Below, piece after piece: positions 8,461 to 17,683 of a DNA stretch of 64,000 bases. The translations under genes and the position numbers were made by a program. Positions within the stretch are counted from its first letter, which is position 1. Every line of letters starts with the position of its first letter. The notes below the pieces were generated by a model. It was not told where the DNA came from and made no database searches. It was given only the letters and a program-made list of their open reading frames with translations. Source of the stretch: UBA4416 sp040387555 (GTDB lineage Bacteria > Bacteroidota > Bacteroidia > B-17B0 > Aurantibacillaceae); NCBI GenBank assembly GCA_040387555.1, contig JAZKDO010000008.1:114368-178367 (forward strand), read 5' to 3'.

Positions 8461-9689
8461 GATACTTTAGTTAGTTTATGAAAATTATATCGAGTTAGGA
8501 AACAAAAGAAAAATACGAAGAAAATAAATCCCGCCTGAGCCTGGAGCATTGATTCCACCAAAAAATTAAAAATAATAAGAACACTGAATAAGGTTAAGAT
8601 GTAATTCTTTTTCAGAACTCCATAAATTAAAGCACCCACCGTCATTAAAAATAAAAGAATAAATCCTATGAGCCCTGTTCCTATAAAAGTTTGCAGAAAC
8701 TGATTATGAGCATTCAATTTTTTTCTTAACGCTCCGGCCAACCCTTCTCTTTCATAAGATTCAACCAATTTATCATTGGCATCTCCGGCCGTTGCACCAA
8801 ACACAAAATTCTCTTTGATAAGTTTCACGGATTCTTTCCAGATCAGGATTCTGACAGCCGTACTCTCAGCATCGGTTTTATCAATCATTTCCGTCGAAGA
8901 AGTTACTTTCAACGCAGTTTTAATTCTTTCAAATGGCGTGGGGAATAATTTATAGGCAACTGCTATGGAAAGAATTAGAGTTAGTATAAGGCCTGCAATT
9001 ATTTTTTTATAGCCATGCTGGTATAGAATGATCGCTAAGGTTAATGGCAAGAGCAAAAGCCCTGTGATTAAGCCCATTTTTGACGAACATAAAAAAATGG
9101 ATGTTAAAAAAATAACCGACATGAATCCAATCTTGACACTAAGATTTGAAAGATTTATCAGCCACGTAGGATAAAACAACATGATAATTAACAAAGAAAA
9201 AATCAAATACATAGCAAAATAGCTTGGATGCATGAAGTAGCTAAATTCTGTATAAAAAAATGCATTAAAATCCTCGAAAAAGTATAAATAAAAAGCTCTG
9301 AATAGGTTGATAAAAGAGGCAAGCACACAGCCTGATACAAAAGAAATCAGAATCTTCTTTATTTGAATGTCCTTATAATCGGAGGCAAAAATTAAAATAG
9401 GAAAAGCTAAGAAAGACAATTTGATCTCAATGGCGTTTAAGGCTCCTGACTTATTGGTCGAGAAAAAATAACCCAAGACATGTATCAAAAAAAAAGCGAG
9501 CAAAACAAAGGACCATTTGTTTGTGAACACACCTTGCATTCCCAACTTCACATTATCAAAGGCAAAAAAACAAACTGCCCATACCAGAATGAAAATAGCA
9601 TAATTGATCCCAAATGGCAAAAAGAATGCTATTAACAGGGGCAAATTATACCCCATTTGCTGATACATTCTTCTAATTTTTATCGGCAT
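8457..9689 (-). CDS. O-antigen ligase/polymerase-like membrane protein
   Basis: An integral membrane protein of 410 residues with about ten to twelve hydrophobic segments. A large periplasmic loop (roughly residues 255-325) contains WKESVKLIKENFVFGATAG and KLNAHNQFLQTFIGTGLIG, a layout typical of the Wzy_C/WaaL family, where the loop binds the lipid-linked glycan. It could ligate the O-chain to lipid A core or polymerise units. With an ABC exporter in the same locus, ligase is the better guess. A start at M8 (9668) is possible and would remove the 17-base overlap with the preceding glycosyltransferase gene. Confidence 0.8.
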   Translation of the reverse strand: MPIKIRRMYQQMGYNLPLLIAFFLPFGINYAIFILVWAVCFFAFDNVKLGMQGVFTNKWSFVLLAFFLIHVLGYFFSTNKSGALNAIEIKLSFLAFPILIFASDYKDIQIKKILISFVSGCVLASFINLFRAFYLYFFEDFNAFFYTEFSYFMHPSYFAMYLIFSLLIIMLFYPTWLINLSNLSVKIGFMSVIFLTSIFLCSSKMGLITGLLLLPLTLAIILYQHGYKKIIAGLILTLILSIAVAYKLFPTPFERIKTALKVTSSTEMIDKTDAESTAVRILIWKESVKLIKENFVFGATAGDANDKLVESYEREGLAGALRKKLNAHNQFLQTFIGTGLIGFILLFLMTVGALIYGVLKKNYILTLFSVLIIFNFLVESMLQAQAGFIFFVFFFCFLTRYNFHKLTKVS

Positions 9690-10905
9690 ATTTCATCAAT
9701 TCATTATAAAAATTTTTCGCGATCGTATTTCTGTTAAAACTCTGCTCTGCATAGGTTCTTCCTCTTTGACCCAATTGTTTTCTTAAGGTAGGATCATTTG
9801 CCAGCAACAATACATTTTTCACTAAGTCCGCCACATTTTCCGGCTCCGAATACAAAGCACAATGGCCCTGATTTACGAACAATTCCCTGGCTTCCCCATC
9901 TACTGCAAGGATCACGGGTTTTTCCATGGCAAGGTTTTCGAATATTTTAGAAGGAATGGCGCCCAAAAATAAATCAAGTTTTCGTAAAGGAATGATTGAA
10001 ACATCACTCGCCTGAACAATAGCAGGCATCTGTATTTTTGACACGGCGTCAAAAAAATAGACATTTGATAATTGTTTTTCCCGTTTGATTTTTTGCAGTT
10101 TCACTTTTTCTGGTCCGCTGCCTAACAAAATAAATTTTATAGACTCATGTTCCTTCAGTATTTCAGCACTTGATAAAATAATCTCTAAGCCTTGCGCTAA
10201 ACCAATAATACCGGCATATAAAAAAAGCACATCCATTTCCGAAAATCCATTTTCTTTACGCCAATCATGGTTTATTACAGATGGGTCATAATAGGAAACA
10301 TCTACGCCATTTGGCAACCAAAAGGTTTTAACTTGAGGAAAACGTTCAGTAATACTTTTACAAATGCCTTGGGTTTGTCCGGTTACTAGAACAGACTTTT
10401 TATACAATTTAGCCTCCAAATTATAGGCTAATTTCAACATGGATTTATTGGTTACAACTCCTAATTTTTCGGCGCTTTCCGGCCACAGATCAGATACATT
10501 GAAGATTAATTTTGCTTTCTTTTTTCGTTTCAAGTATAACGCAGAATAACCCAAAAATAATGGAGGTGATTCGCAAAGGATTACATCAATCTCACCAATT
10601 TTATTTTTCCCAACTTTTGCTGAAGAGTAGACAAATGAAAAATAATTAAGCAGTCGCTGAACAATGGATTTGTTTTTTGGAAGATAAATAGAAGCTCTGT
10701 GAACAGGGATTTTCTCAATTTCTTCATACATATATTCCTTGTCTTCATATCCATCATAGATTTTCATCTGCGGATAATTAGGCATAGCGGTCAATACAGA
10801 AACTTCAACTCCTAGGTCTTTTAAGCGGATAGCCAGCTCAAACAAACGATTTTGAGGAGCACCCACCTCTGGCGGAAAATATTGTGTCAGTATTAATAGT
10901 TTCAC
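9673..10905 (-). CDS. GT4 glycosyltransferase, WbuB/WcaI-like
   Basis: Retaining GT-B glycosyltransferase of 410 residues. The N-terminal acceptor domain begins MKLLILTQYFPPEVGAPQNR, typical of the WbuB group that often adds an N-acetyl amino sugar early in O-antigen assembly. The C-terminal donor domain has LFLYAGIIGLAQGLE, the LLGSGPEK loop and GAIPSKIFENLAMEKPVI with the conserved glutamate. The enzyme is cytoplasmic and membrane-associated. It overlaps the deacetylase gene by four bases. The sugars transferred cannot be named from sequence. Confidence 0.88.
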   Translation of the reverse strand: MKLLILTQYFPPEVGAPQNRLFELAIRLKDLGVEVSVLTAMPNYPQMKIYDGYEDKEYMYEEIEKIPVHRASIYLPKNKSIVQRLLNYFSFVYSSAKVGKNKIGEIDVILCESPPLFLGYSALYLKRKKKAKLIFNVSDLWPESAEKLGVVTNKSMLKLAYNLEAKLYKKSVLVTGQTQGICKSITERFPQVKTFWLPNGVDVSYYDPSVINHDWRKENGFSEMDVLFLYAGIIGLAQGLEIILSSAEILKEHESIKFILLGSGPEKVKLQKIKREKQLSNVYFFDAVSKIQMPAIVQASDVSIIPLRKLDLFLGAIPSKIFENLAMEKPVILAVDGEARELFVNQGHCALYSEPENVADLVKNVLLLANDPTLRKQLGQRGRTYAEQSFNRNTIAKNFYNELMKYADKN

Positions 10906-11714
10906 TTCTTTAATTCAAGTTCTTCAATTGCTTGTTTGAAATTCACAAATTCTATTTTTTGTGTTCCCAAATACTCTATCAGCCACATATACCAATCTTT
11001 CCAGGTTTTATGTGCATCAGAAAAATAACGATCATGAAAATCAATTCCTAAATAAGGTAAGTTCATTTCAGACGATTTGTCAATTATCCGTTTAGTTTCA
11101 TCACAGCTTTGATTGAAATTTTTACTCTGCCATTGCTTTGGTTTTTCAATGATGTAGCCATCCATTATCTGAAAAGGAAATTCCCACATTGAACCAATTT
11201 TATATGGTGCTTTAAATCCCATTTCGCTGCTATCGAACAAATATCCGGCTTTCGCCATATTGGAAAAAGTTTGCTCATTAGTACGTATATAATGCATGCG
11301 TGACCCAAATCGCGACTGATTTGATATTTTACTAAATAAAGAATATTCGGAATTTATTTTTTCAAAGCTTTCGAATTCAATTCCATGTACGCCCACTTCA
11401 AATCCCCGCTGCAACAATTTTTGAATCCAAAAAGAAGATTGAGTTTTAGAATAAGATAGGCCCACTCCATTATTAACGCCAATAAAATAAGTAGACGGAA
11501 CATTGTGAAGAGTATTAAACTCATTCAAAGCTTCAATATGCTGCCATTGGTTTCTGAACACATCGGCGTAACGCTGAAATAATTCAGATATAGATATTTT
11601 TCCGGAAAATAATTCAATATAGCTTCTTACAAAATATTTAGGCACAATCAAATCTTTCAGATAATGCTCTGAAAGAGTTAAATGGTCAATATCATGGGAA
11701 ATAATAGCCTTCAT
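10902..11714 (-). CDS. Polysaccharide deacetylase-like (NodB/CE4-type) protein
   Basis: A 270-residue protein with the scattered motifs of carbohydrate esterase family 4: HDID at residues 7-10 in place of the usual TFDD block, VGVHG with His110, SRMHYIR near 138-144, and a later IDFHDRYF. Family members remove N-acetyl groups from polysaccharides using a metal bound by Asp and two His. There is no signal peptide, so it probably acts on a lipid-linked or nucleotide-linked precursor in the cytoplasm. It sits between FemAB-like genes and a GT4 gene. A TATTTTTA box lies eight bases before the start on this strand. Confidence 0.72.
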   Translation of the reverse strand: MKAIISHDIDHLTLSEHYLKDLIVPKYFVRSYIELFSGKISISELFQRYADVFRNQWQHIEALNEFNTLHNVPSTYFIGVNNGVGLSYSKTQSSFWIQKLLQRGFEVGVHGIEFESFEKINSEYSLFSKISNQSRFGSRMHYIRTNEQTFSNMAKAGYLFDSSEMGFKAPYKIGSMWEFPFQIMDGYIIEKPKQWQSKNFNQSCDETKRIIDKSSEMNLPYLGIDFHDRYFSDAHKTWKDWYMWLIEYLGTQKIEFVNFKQAIEELELKK

Positions 11715-11746
11715 TTTTCAGACTAAAAATAACAAAAAAGAAGACT

Positions 11747-12655
11747 TTACTTTTTATTTTTCAGAAATTTAATTAACCGTGGAAGTCTATTAACTTGCAA
11801 AAAGCCATATTCCATCTTCTCGCCTCCAAATCCTTTATAAAAGTTGGCCAATCCCTCGGAATTGGAACCTCCACCAAAATCAAATAATACAGCCTTATCT
11901 TTAAAAAATTCAATCGCATGAGCCATTAGAAGATGCATGCTGCCGGAGTTATCTGCCCGATCAAAATTGGTTCCTTTCAGATAGAGGGCATGATAACCAT
12001 TACATATAAAATGCGCCATGGCTTTTGTTGAATAATTCTTATCAATAACCCTAAATGTGAATAAGGTCTTTTTTGCCATTGCGCTTTCAAGGAGATCATC
12101 CAATAATGAGATTGTTGATTTCGCCAATCCCACTTCAACCTCCAGAAATGGATTTAAATACTTTTGAGATAAAGGTATAATCTCTTTTGAATCTACAACT
12201 TCTGTCACAAATGCACTTTCCTTCGCTTTGGCAATATTTCTTTTAGTATTCTGATTGAATTGATATCCATTTCCGTAATAAATAACAAAGGTATTTTTAG
12301 GAGATATAAATTCAGACTTCAACTGATTGCCCACATTCAATTCCAGGTCAACTAACTTGAAATGCTCTAAAATATAATTGTAAAATAACTGCTCTCTTTC
12401 CAAATTGACTTTACCGTACGCACCCAATTGAGAAGTGAAAGGCGGCTGGGGTAAATAGCGGTAACCAAACTTGGTTTTATAAGTAATAGGAAAAACACAT
12501 TCATAATCTCCAATAACAAGTGCATCCCAATTGGGACTAGTAGCACATAGGTAAAAAGTCTGTGCAAAAACAAAAGGTTTTGTAGATGATAAAATGGTCC
12601 AATCCCATTTCTTAAAATCAATATCCTTATGTTTAATGTATTGCAATTGACACAT
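11747..12655 (-). CDS. FemAB/GNAT-like acyltransferase (first of a tandem pair)
   Basis: A 302-residue protein of the GNAT-like FemAB superfamily. The N-terminal half has WDWTILSSTKPFVFAQTFYL and PPFTSQLGAYG. The C-terminal half has the diagnostic YHALYLKGTNFDR, SMHLLMAHAIEF and FDFGGGSNSEGLANFYKGFG run, which matches the acyl-CoA or aminoacyl-tRNA-binding core. Such proteins in polysaccharide loci are thought to add an acyl or aminoacyl group to an amino sugar. The stop overlaps nothing, but its start abuts the homologous gene upstream by one base, so they are probably coupled. The substrate is unknown. Confidence 0.75.
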   Translation of the reverse strand: MCQLQYIKHKDIDFKKWDWTILSSTKPFVFAQTFYLCATSPNWDALVIGDYECVFPITYKTKFGYRYLPQPPFTSQLGAYGKVNLEREQLFYNYILEHFKLVDLELNVGNQLKSEFISPKNTFVIYYGNGYQFNQNTKRNIAKAKESAFVTEVVDSKEIIPLSQKYLNPFLEVEVGLAKSTISLLDDLLESAMAKKTLFTFRVIDKNYSTKAMAHFICNGYHALYLKGTNFDRADNSGSMHLLMAHAIEFFKDKAVLFDFGGGSNSEGLANFYKGFGGEKMEYGFLQVNRLPRLIKFLKNKK

Positions 12656-13617
12656 TAAAAAAGCTCTCTCTTTTTAAACTTCAACAGAATTTCCAATGGT
12701 AAGGAAGCTTTATTAACTGTGAAGTAAGGCACTAATTCAGGGCCAAAACTTCGGAAAAACTTCTCAACACCTTTCAGCATAGAGCCTTCAAAATCAAATG
12801 TATTACAGCCTAATTCCTTTGCTTTGATAATACTTGCTTGAATCAGTAAATTATTTACACCTTGAATTCCTGATTTCTTTTCAATTCCTCCTAAAAGGTA
12901 GTAACATGTGTTCTTATCAAATACACAAAAAACATTTCCCAATAACTCATTATTTTTAAATGCTGAAACGGAAAATGAATTAGAATCATCTGAAAATGTC
13001 ATAAAAATATTTTTCAACTCCGCTTCATAGATATTAGCATCTGTAGTATTCAATGAACTTATAAAGAATTGAAACAATTCTTCCTTACCTAAAACATTTT
13101 CTTTTACAATCACTTCTTCCTTAATTGCTTTATTAATCGCATTTCTGTTCTTAGAATCGAAATGGGATTTAATATCTTCCAGTGTTCGTAATAAATCAAT
13201 GCGATAAGTATAATTAGGAATAACCTTGAATTTGTTCCAGATGAAAGGCTGAAAATCAATCACGGCAGAAGGAAAAGCCAAAATCGTTAAAGCACTTTTT
13301 TTATTCATAAAATAAGTACAGACCTCCTGCATCACTTCCTTGGAAAAATTATTGATGGAGGAATTATTCTTACCGTCTGTGGTAAAAAATAATCCGCAAT
13401 GAGGAGTGTAGGGAGGCAGCTTTAAAAACGTACAACCCATTTTTTTTGTATTTAAATAATAAAAACCACCAATAAGTTGATGTTCATCTTTATAGATTCC
13501 CACCAATGTTAAATCTTTGCCGTAAATAGACAGCCATTTTCTGGAACCAAACACACCGATAACGGGTTCAGCTTTATCACAAAACGTATCAAGGTTATTT
13601 ATAGGCTTTAAATTCAC
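12655..13617 (-). CDS. FemAB/GNAT-like acyltransferase (second of a tandem pair)
   Basis: A 320-residue paralogue of the next gene in the operon, with the same two-half layout: KLPPYTPHCGLFF in the N-terminal half and CYYLLGGIEKKSGIQGVNN with FDFEGSMLKGVEKFFRSFG in the C-terminal half. The FDFEGS/FxxFG pair marks the GNAT-like FemAB core. It may acylate or aminoacylate a sugar of the surface glycan. It starts directly after the GT4 gene (stop and start are adjacent) and shares one base with its paralogue. Two such genes side by side suggest two successive modifications, or a heterodimer. Confidence 0.75.
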   Translation of the reverse strand: MNLKPINNLDTFCDKAEPVIGVFGSRKWLSIYGKDLTLVGIYKDEHQLIGGFYYLNTKKMGCTFLKLPPYTPHCGLFFTTDGKNNSSINNFSKEVMQEVCTYFMNKKSALTILAFPSAVIDFQPFIWNKFKVIPNYTYRIDLLRTLEDIKSHFDSKNRNAINKAIKEEVIVKENVLGKEELFQFFISSLNTTDANIYEAELKNIFMTFSDDSNSFSVSAFKNNELLGNVFCVFDKNTCYYLLGGIEKKSGIQGVNNLLIQASIIKAKELGCNTFDFEGSMLKGVEKFFRSFGPELVPYFTVNKASLPLEILLKFKKRELF

Positions 13618-14721
13618 TTATGTGCTTTTTACTAATTGAGAATAAACGTCAATCATTTGCTTTAAATTATTAGACCAACTATACTTTTGAATTACTTTCT
13701 CTCTGGCAGCTTTTCCGATTCTTAATTTCAAAGATTCGTCCAATAAATATTTTTCTATTTCAAGGACAGTCTGCTGAACGTTGCCAACTTCTACAAGACT
13801 TCCAAACTCACTATTTTCAATAATTTCTTTTAATCCTCCCGTATTAGTAGCAATAACCGGCTTCTCGCATGCCATAGCTTCAATCACCGATACACCAAAA
13901 CTTTCGTAATCACTTATATTCACTAATACATCCAACATGTTATAATAGTTTGATATTTCAGAAAAAGCAATTCTTCCAGGAAAATTTACATCATTTAAAA
14001 TTCCCAACTCGGAAGCTAAATTTTTTAAAGGTTGCAATTGAGTGCCATCACCTATAATTAACAATTTCAAATTCTTACCTGGATGCATCAATTTTAAAGC
14101 GTAAAATGCTTTGATTAGGATGTCTGTGTTATACAATGACTCTAAAGGCTTTATACTTCCTACTACAAAAGTATCTACACTGTATTTGTTATTAACTGGC
14201 TTTTTAGTAAAAACTTCTGTATCAACCCCAAATGGAATAACGTGAATCGATTTATTTGTTACCGGCTTTAAATATTCTTCAATAGTAAAAGACGTTGCAC
14301 AAATTGCATCCGCCTTTCGCAAATTGTATTGTAAAACTGATTTATTAATAAAGTTCTTCTGAGGAAATTTCATTACATCCGTACCCCAGGCAGAGATTAC
14401 TAAAGGATGGAAACCACTTAATGCTCCGATCAAACCATAACTCGTTGCATAATGTGCGTGAACTACATCCGGTTTAAATTGCACGATTGTTTTTTTTAAT
14501 AAACCAACATATTTTAAATATGCTAATTTATCGGAAATGGTATCAGCATTTAATTTTTCTTCTGGCTCAAATAAAACAGTTATATTTTTCTTTCCTTGAT
14601 ACCAAGGATAAGACGCTTTATTAAAACTAAATAAACCAATTTCAACACCAGCGGCCGCCAAACCTATTGCCCACTTTTCAGTGTGTTCCGAATTTGAATT
14701 AGAAAGCAAAATAACGCGCAT
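13618..14721 (-). CDS. GT4 glycosyltransferase
   Basis: GT-B fold retaining glycosyltransferase. The N-terminal domain has the VVHAHYATSYGLIGAL acceptor-side strand and helix. The C-terminal donor domain has VVGSIKPLESLYN, LLIIGDGTQ, PGRIAFSEISNYYN and the ESFGVSVIEAMACEKPVIAT block with the conserved E-x7-E pair. An in-frame ATG at 14742 exists, but the start at 14721 (MRVILLSNSNSE) is preferred because it is the natural beginning of the fold and a TAATTTTA box ends five bases upstream of it. It is the first gene of a minus-strand operon running down to the initiating transferase. Confidence 0.88.
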   Translation of the reverse strand: MRVILLSNSNSEHTEKWAIGLAAAGVEIGLFSFNKASYPWYQGKKNITVLFEPEEKLNADTISDKLAYLKYVGLLKKTIVQFKPDVVHAHYATSYGLIGALSGFHPLVISAWGTDVMKFPQKNFINKSVLQYNLRKADAICATSFTIEEYLKPVTNKSIHVIPFGVDTEVFTKKPVNNKYSVDTFVVGSIKPLESLYNTDILIKAFYALKLMHPGKNLKLLIIGDGTQLQPLKNLASELGILNDVNFPGRIAFSEISNYYNMLDVLVNISDYESFGVSVIEAMACEKPVIATNTGGLKEIIENSEFGSLVEVGNVQQTVLEIEKYLLDESLKLRIGKAAREKVIQKYSWSNNLKQMIDVYSQLVKST

Positions 14722-14726
14722 AACCG

Positions 14727-14734
14727 TAAAATTA
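14727..14734 (-). promoter_or_regulatory. TAnnTTTA promoter box of the minus-strand glycan operon
   Basis: Read on the minus strand this is TAATTTTA, one base off the TAnnTTTG consensus. It ends five bases before the ATG at 14721, the spacing seen at several other starts in this window, and so predicts a leaderless operon mRNA. Confidence 0.45.
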
Positions 14735-14813
14735 CTAAACATTACAGGAACTTAAAAAAATAAATCCATCGTTATAAACAGACTGTTTTTAATAACAAAA
14801 GCCTTAAATAATG

Positions 14814-14821
14814 TATATTTG
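14814..14821 (+). promoter_or_regulatory. TAnnTTTG promoter box of the plus-strand GT2 gene
   Basis: TATATTTG is a full match to the Bacteroidota -7 box. Five bases separate it from the ATG at 14827. The promoter is divergent from the one at 14727-14734, and the two start regions lie about 105 bases apart. Confidence 0.55.
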
Positions 14822-14826
14822 CGGAT

Positions 14827-15579
14827 ATGCGTCTTTCGGTCATTATTCCGTCATACAACCAGGTTAAATTTATTGAAGCCACCATGCAAAATGTTGCTTC
14901 GATAAAACAAATATGTAAGGAAAATAATGCGGAACTGGAGGTTATCGTTTATGATAATTGTTCTGTATCGGAAGTACAGTCTGTATTTGAGAATTTCATG
15001 AATGTAATAGATGTACTGAAGATAGAACCAGATAAAGGTCAGTATGATGCCATCAATAAAGGACTAACACATGTGACAGGAGAATACTGGACCTGGTTAA
15101 ACACTGATGATTTAATTGATGCCAATGGGTTTATGGAACTATTGAACTATTTAAAGTTGAATAAACCAGATTACATTTACGGAGATATTGAAACTATTGA
15201 TGAGCACGGAAAATCCATAGGCAAAGGATCAAGTGGCAATATTACCTTAAAGTCATTAACAAGTGGTGATGCGTCTATTTCTCAGCCGGGCTCTTTTTTT
15301 AGAACAGAATTCACAAAAAAAATAGGAGATTTGTCTCCATACCGTTTTGCATTTGACTATGAATATATTTTAAGAATTTTAAAAAATAACGGGACAGTAG
15401 TTAAATTAGATAGGATAGTGTCTCAGTTTAGATATTACCAAGAATCAAAATCGGGAAGTCAAGATGCGCGTTTTTTAATTGAGCAACTCAATATTGCAAA
15501 GCTTTATGGAACATCTTTTCTTTCTAAACTTAGTTTGATGTTGCGATTAAGAATTTTAAAGCGAAAATTATTTAACTAG
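14827..15579 (+). CDS. GT2 glycosyltransferase
   Basis: Inverting GT-A glycosyltransferase of 250 residues. It begins MRLSVIIPSYNQVKFIEATM, the family's nucleotide-binding strand. It continues with EPDKGQYDAINKGL and WTWLNTDDLID (the metal-binding DxD-like acidic pair), and SISQPGSFFR in the acceptor region. It resembles WcaA/WcaE-like enzymes of exopolysaccharide loci. The next gene starts at the base after its stop codon, so the two are translationally linked. Donor and acceptor are unknown. Confidence 0.88.
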   Translation: MRLSVIIPSYNQVKFIEATMQNVASIKQICKENNAELEVIVYDNCSVSEVQSVFENFMNVIDVLKIEPDKGQYDAINKGLTHVTGEYWTWLNTDDLIDANGFMELLNYLKLNKPDYIYGDIETIDEHGKSIGKGSSGNITLKSLTSGDASISQPGSFFRTEFTKKIGDLSPYRFAFDYEYILRILKNNGTVVKLDRIVSQFRYYQESKSGSQDARFLIEQLNIAKLYGTSFLSKLSLMLRLRILKRKLFN

Positions 15580-16710
15580 GTGGGTTCTATAAAGGAAATA
15601 ACTGTTTTTTCGATAGGAGATGCCCATGAATTTAAAACCTGGTCAAACGTTCCCTATTTTTTCACTAAAAGCATTGAAGAAAAACAAATCAAAGTAAACA
15701 GAGTTAATATTGAAGAAAGCTCATTTCTTAATGCTATTTATAAATATACCATTTTCGTATTTTTAAAGCTGATTAACAAAAATTCAAACCATACTTACTT
15801 TCGTTCAGGTTTAAATTACTTTCTCACCAATCGAAAGATAGACGCTGCTGTTAAGCAATATCCTAACACAGATGTGCTTTTATTCCTGACATATAGCTTT
15901 AGTTTTAAGAAACAAATAGATAAAAAAGTAATACTATTTGGTGATTGGAGTTATTTATATTACATCAAAAATTTCCTGAAACGTGAACCAAGTTGGTTTG
16001 AACAAAATGCACTGTCGCGCGAAAAAAACCATATAGAGCAGGCTGATGTTGCTTTAAGTCTATTTCCAAAATCATTAGAGTTTAATAAGACTCATTATAA
16101 CAATAAGTATTTATATTATTTAGGAAATGTAATAAATGGAAATTATCCATTGAACAAAGCTGAGATTATATTAAAAAAAATGAATAGCAATAAAATTCTA
16201 TTCATTGGTAATAAAAAATACATTCGAGGTGCAACCGATTTAATTAAAGCATTTCAACAACTTAATACCAAGGCCGAATTGCATATTATTGGATTAAAAG
16301 AAAACGAAGTTAACGTCAATGCGCCCGGTTTGTTTTATCATGGATATCTAGATAAAGGGATTTCGAGTGAAAATGAACTATACTACAAGCTTTTAACAGA
16401 AGCAAAAGCAATAGTTAATACAAACCCTGATTGGGGTGCTTTTTCCGCAATGACTGAAGCGATGTACTATTACACTCCGGTTCTAACGTCTGCATATGAA
16501 GAGTTTATTGAAACTTATGGAAATGAAATTGATTTTGGATTCTATGTAAAGAACAATTCAATTGAAGAACTGGTTTCAAAATTAAACTACATGCTAAATA
16601 ATTCAAATGAAAATCAATTACAACTAATGAATAATGCTCATGAAAAAGTAAAAGATTTTACCTGGAATTCATATACAAATAAAGTATTGGATTTAATTAG
16701 TGTCGAATAG
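15580..16710 (+). CDS. GT4-like glycosyltransferase
   Basis: A 376-residue protein with a GT-B C-terminal half: NKILFIGNKKYIRGATDLIKA, AELHIIGLKE, and ALSLFPKS before it. The WGAFSAMTEAMYYYTPVLTSAYEEFIETYG region stands where GT4 enzymes keep the E-x7-E block. The N-terminal half is divergent (YFRSGLNYFLTN, VILFGDWSYLYY). The start is a GTG placed immediately after the stop of the GT2 gene; no later start leaves the fold intact. Its 3' end overlaps the convergent GT2 gene on the minus strand by 14 bases. Confidence 0.78.
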   Translation: MGSIKEITVFSIGDAHEFKTWSNVPYFFTKSIEEKQIKVNRVNIEESSFLNAIYKYTIFVFLKLINKNSNHTYFRSGLNYFLTNRKIDAAVKQYPNTDVLLFLTYSFSFKKQIDKKVILFGDWSYLYYIKNFLKREPSWFEQNALSREKNHIEQADVALSLFPKSLEFNKTHYNNKYLYYLGNVINGNYPLNKAEIILKKMNSNKILFIGNKKYIRGATDLIKAFQQLNTKAELHIIGLKENEVNVNAPGLFYHGYLDKGISSENELYYKLLTEAKAIVNTNPDWGAFSAMTEAMYYYTPVLTSAYEEFIETYGNEIDFGFYVKNNSIEELVSKLNYMLNNSNENQLQLMNNAHEKVKDFTWNSYTNKVLDLISVE

Positions 16711-17683
16711 CCGCTATTAAGCGTACAAGAAGGCTTCCCTTTTTATAAAGATTTACTTCTTTAAATTTAGTGTTGGAATCCGAAAACAAATAATGATCCC
16801 TTTTTTCTTTAACATTAACCAAGTTGGCGTTATTAGCTTTTAATTTAAAATAAAGATTCAACTTTAGTTTTTGAAGGAAACTTAGATAGGATCTGAATGA
16901 TTTAAAGCATTTATCAAATAATAAAAGATAAGAGAATAGCAAAGGCTCTATGTAATGTATATCAAAATATTTATTTGATACGTTTAAATTTGTAGTTGAT
17001 TCATTATGGATTCTAAAGGCACATAGCTGTTCCGGAATATAATTCAAGCCATATTTGCTCGAAACTCTTAAAGCAAACTCTAAGTCACAGATCTGTTTTA
17101 ATGAATCATTAAATAGCCCTGTCTCATTCGTAATACTCTTTTTAAAAAATATAAGGCTTGGTTCTCCAATAAAGTTTAAACAAATATTTTGAACCGCAAT
17201 TCTAGAAATTAATTCGGGGCCAAAGTATTTCCCTTTAAAAGAAGAAGTGTTTTCAAGAGTTCTCACTTCGTTTGTGTAATAGTTAAGTACATCGGAACTC
17301 ACGTTATCAGGCAATAAGAAATGACGCTTACATACAATCAATTGTGAATCTTCTCTAATTTCATTTACAAACTTTTGTAAGCAATCGTAAGTAATATAAT
17401 CGTCCTGAAATACAAATTTGATCCATTTTCCAGTACTTAGATTAATACATTTATTCCAATTGGCAACTAAACCTAAGTTTTTATCGTTCTTAAAAAACTT
17501 TATAGACTCCGATCTACTGGCATAGTCCTCTATAATAGAAATCGTATTATCTGAGGATCCATCATCGCAAATAATAATTTCATAATCCTTAAATGTTTGA
17601 TTCATACAAGAATTCAAGCATTCAATAATGTACTTGTCACCATTATAAGTAGGGATACATATGCTTACAAACGGGTGATTCAT
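16697..17683 (-). CDS. GT2 glycosyltransferase
   Basis: GT-A family 2 enzyme of 328 residues with the standard N terminus (FVSICIPTYNGDKYI), IIICDDGSSDNTISII, and KFVFQDDYITYDCL as the metal-binding segment. Its C-terminal 80 residues are basic and probably membrane-associated. The start overlaps the RgpF-like gene's stop by four bases (ATGA type). A paralogue with the same pattern is at 57123-57947. It is the last gene of a three-gene minus-strand set starting at 19679. Confidence 0.88.
   Translation of the reverse strand: MNHPFVSICIPTYNGDKYIIECLNSCMNQTFKDYEIIICDDGSSDNTISIIEDYASRSESIKFFKNDKNLGLVANWNKCINLSTGKWIKFVFQDDYITYDCLQKFVNEIREDSQLIVCKRHFLLPDNVSSDVLNYYTNEVRTLENTSSFKGKYFGPELISRIAVQNICLNFIGEPSLIFFKKSITNETGLFNDSLKQICDLEFALRVSSKYGLNYIPEQLCAFRIHNESTTNLNVSNKYFDIHYIEPLLFSYLLLFDKCFKSFRSYLSFLQKLKLNLYFKLKANNANLVNVKEKRDHYLFSDSNTKFKEVNLYKKGSLLVRLIAAIRH

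Noticed and set aside
8093..8470. Plus-strand frame of 125 residues opposite the DegT aminotransferase gene
   Set aside because: It is the antisense of a strongly conserved enzyme and has no family features.
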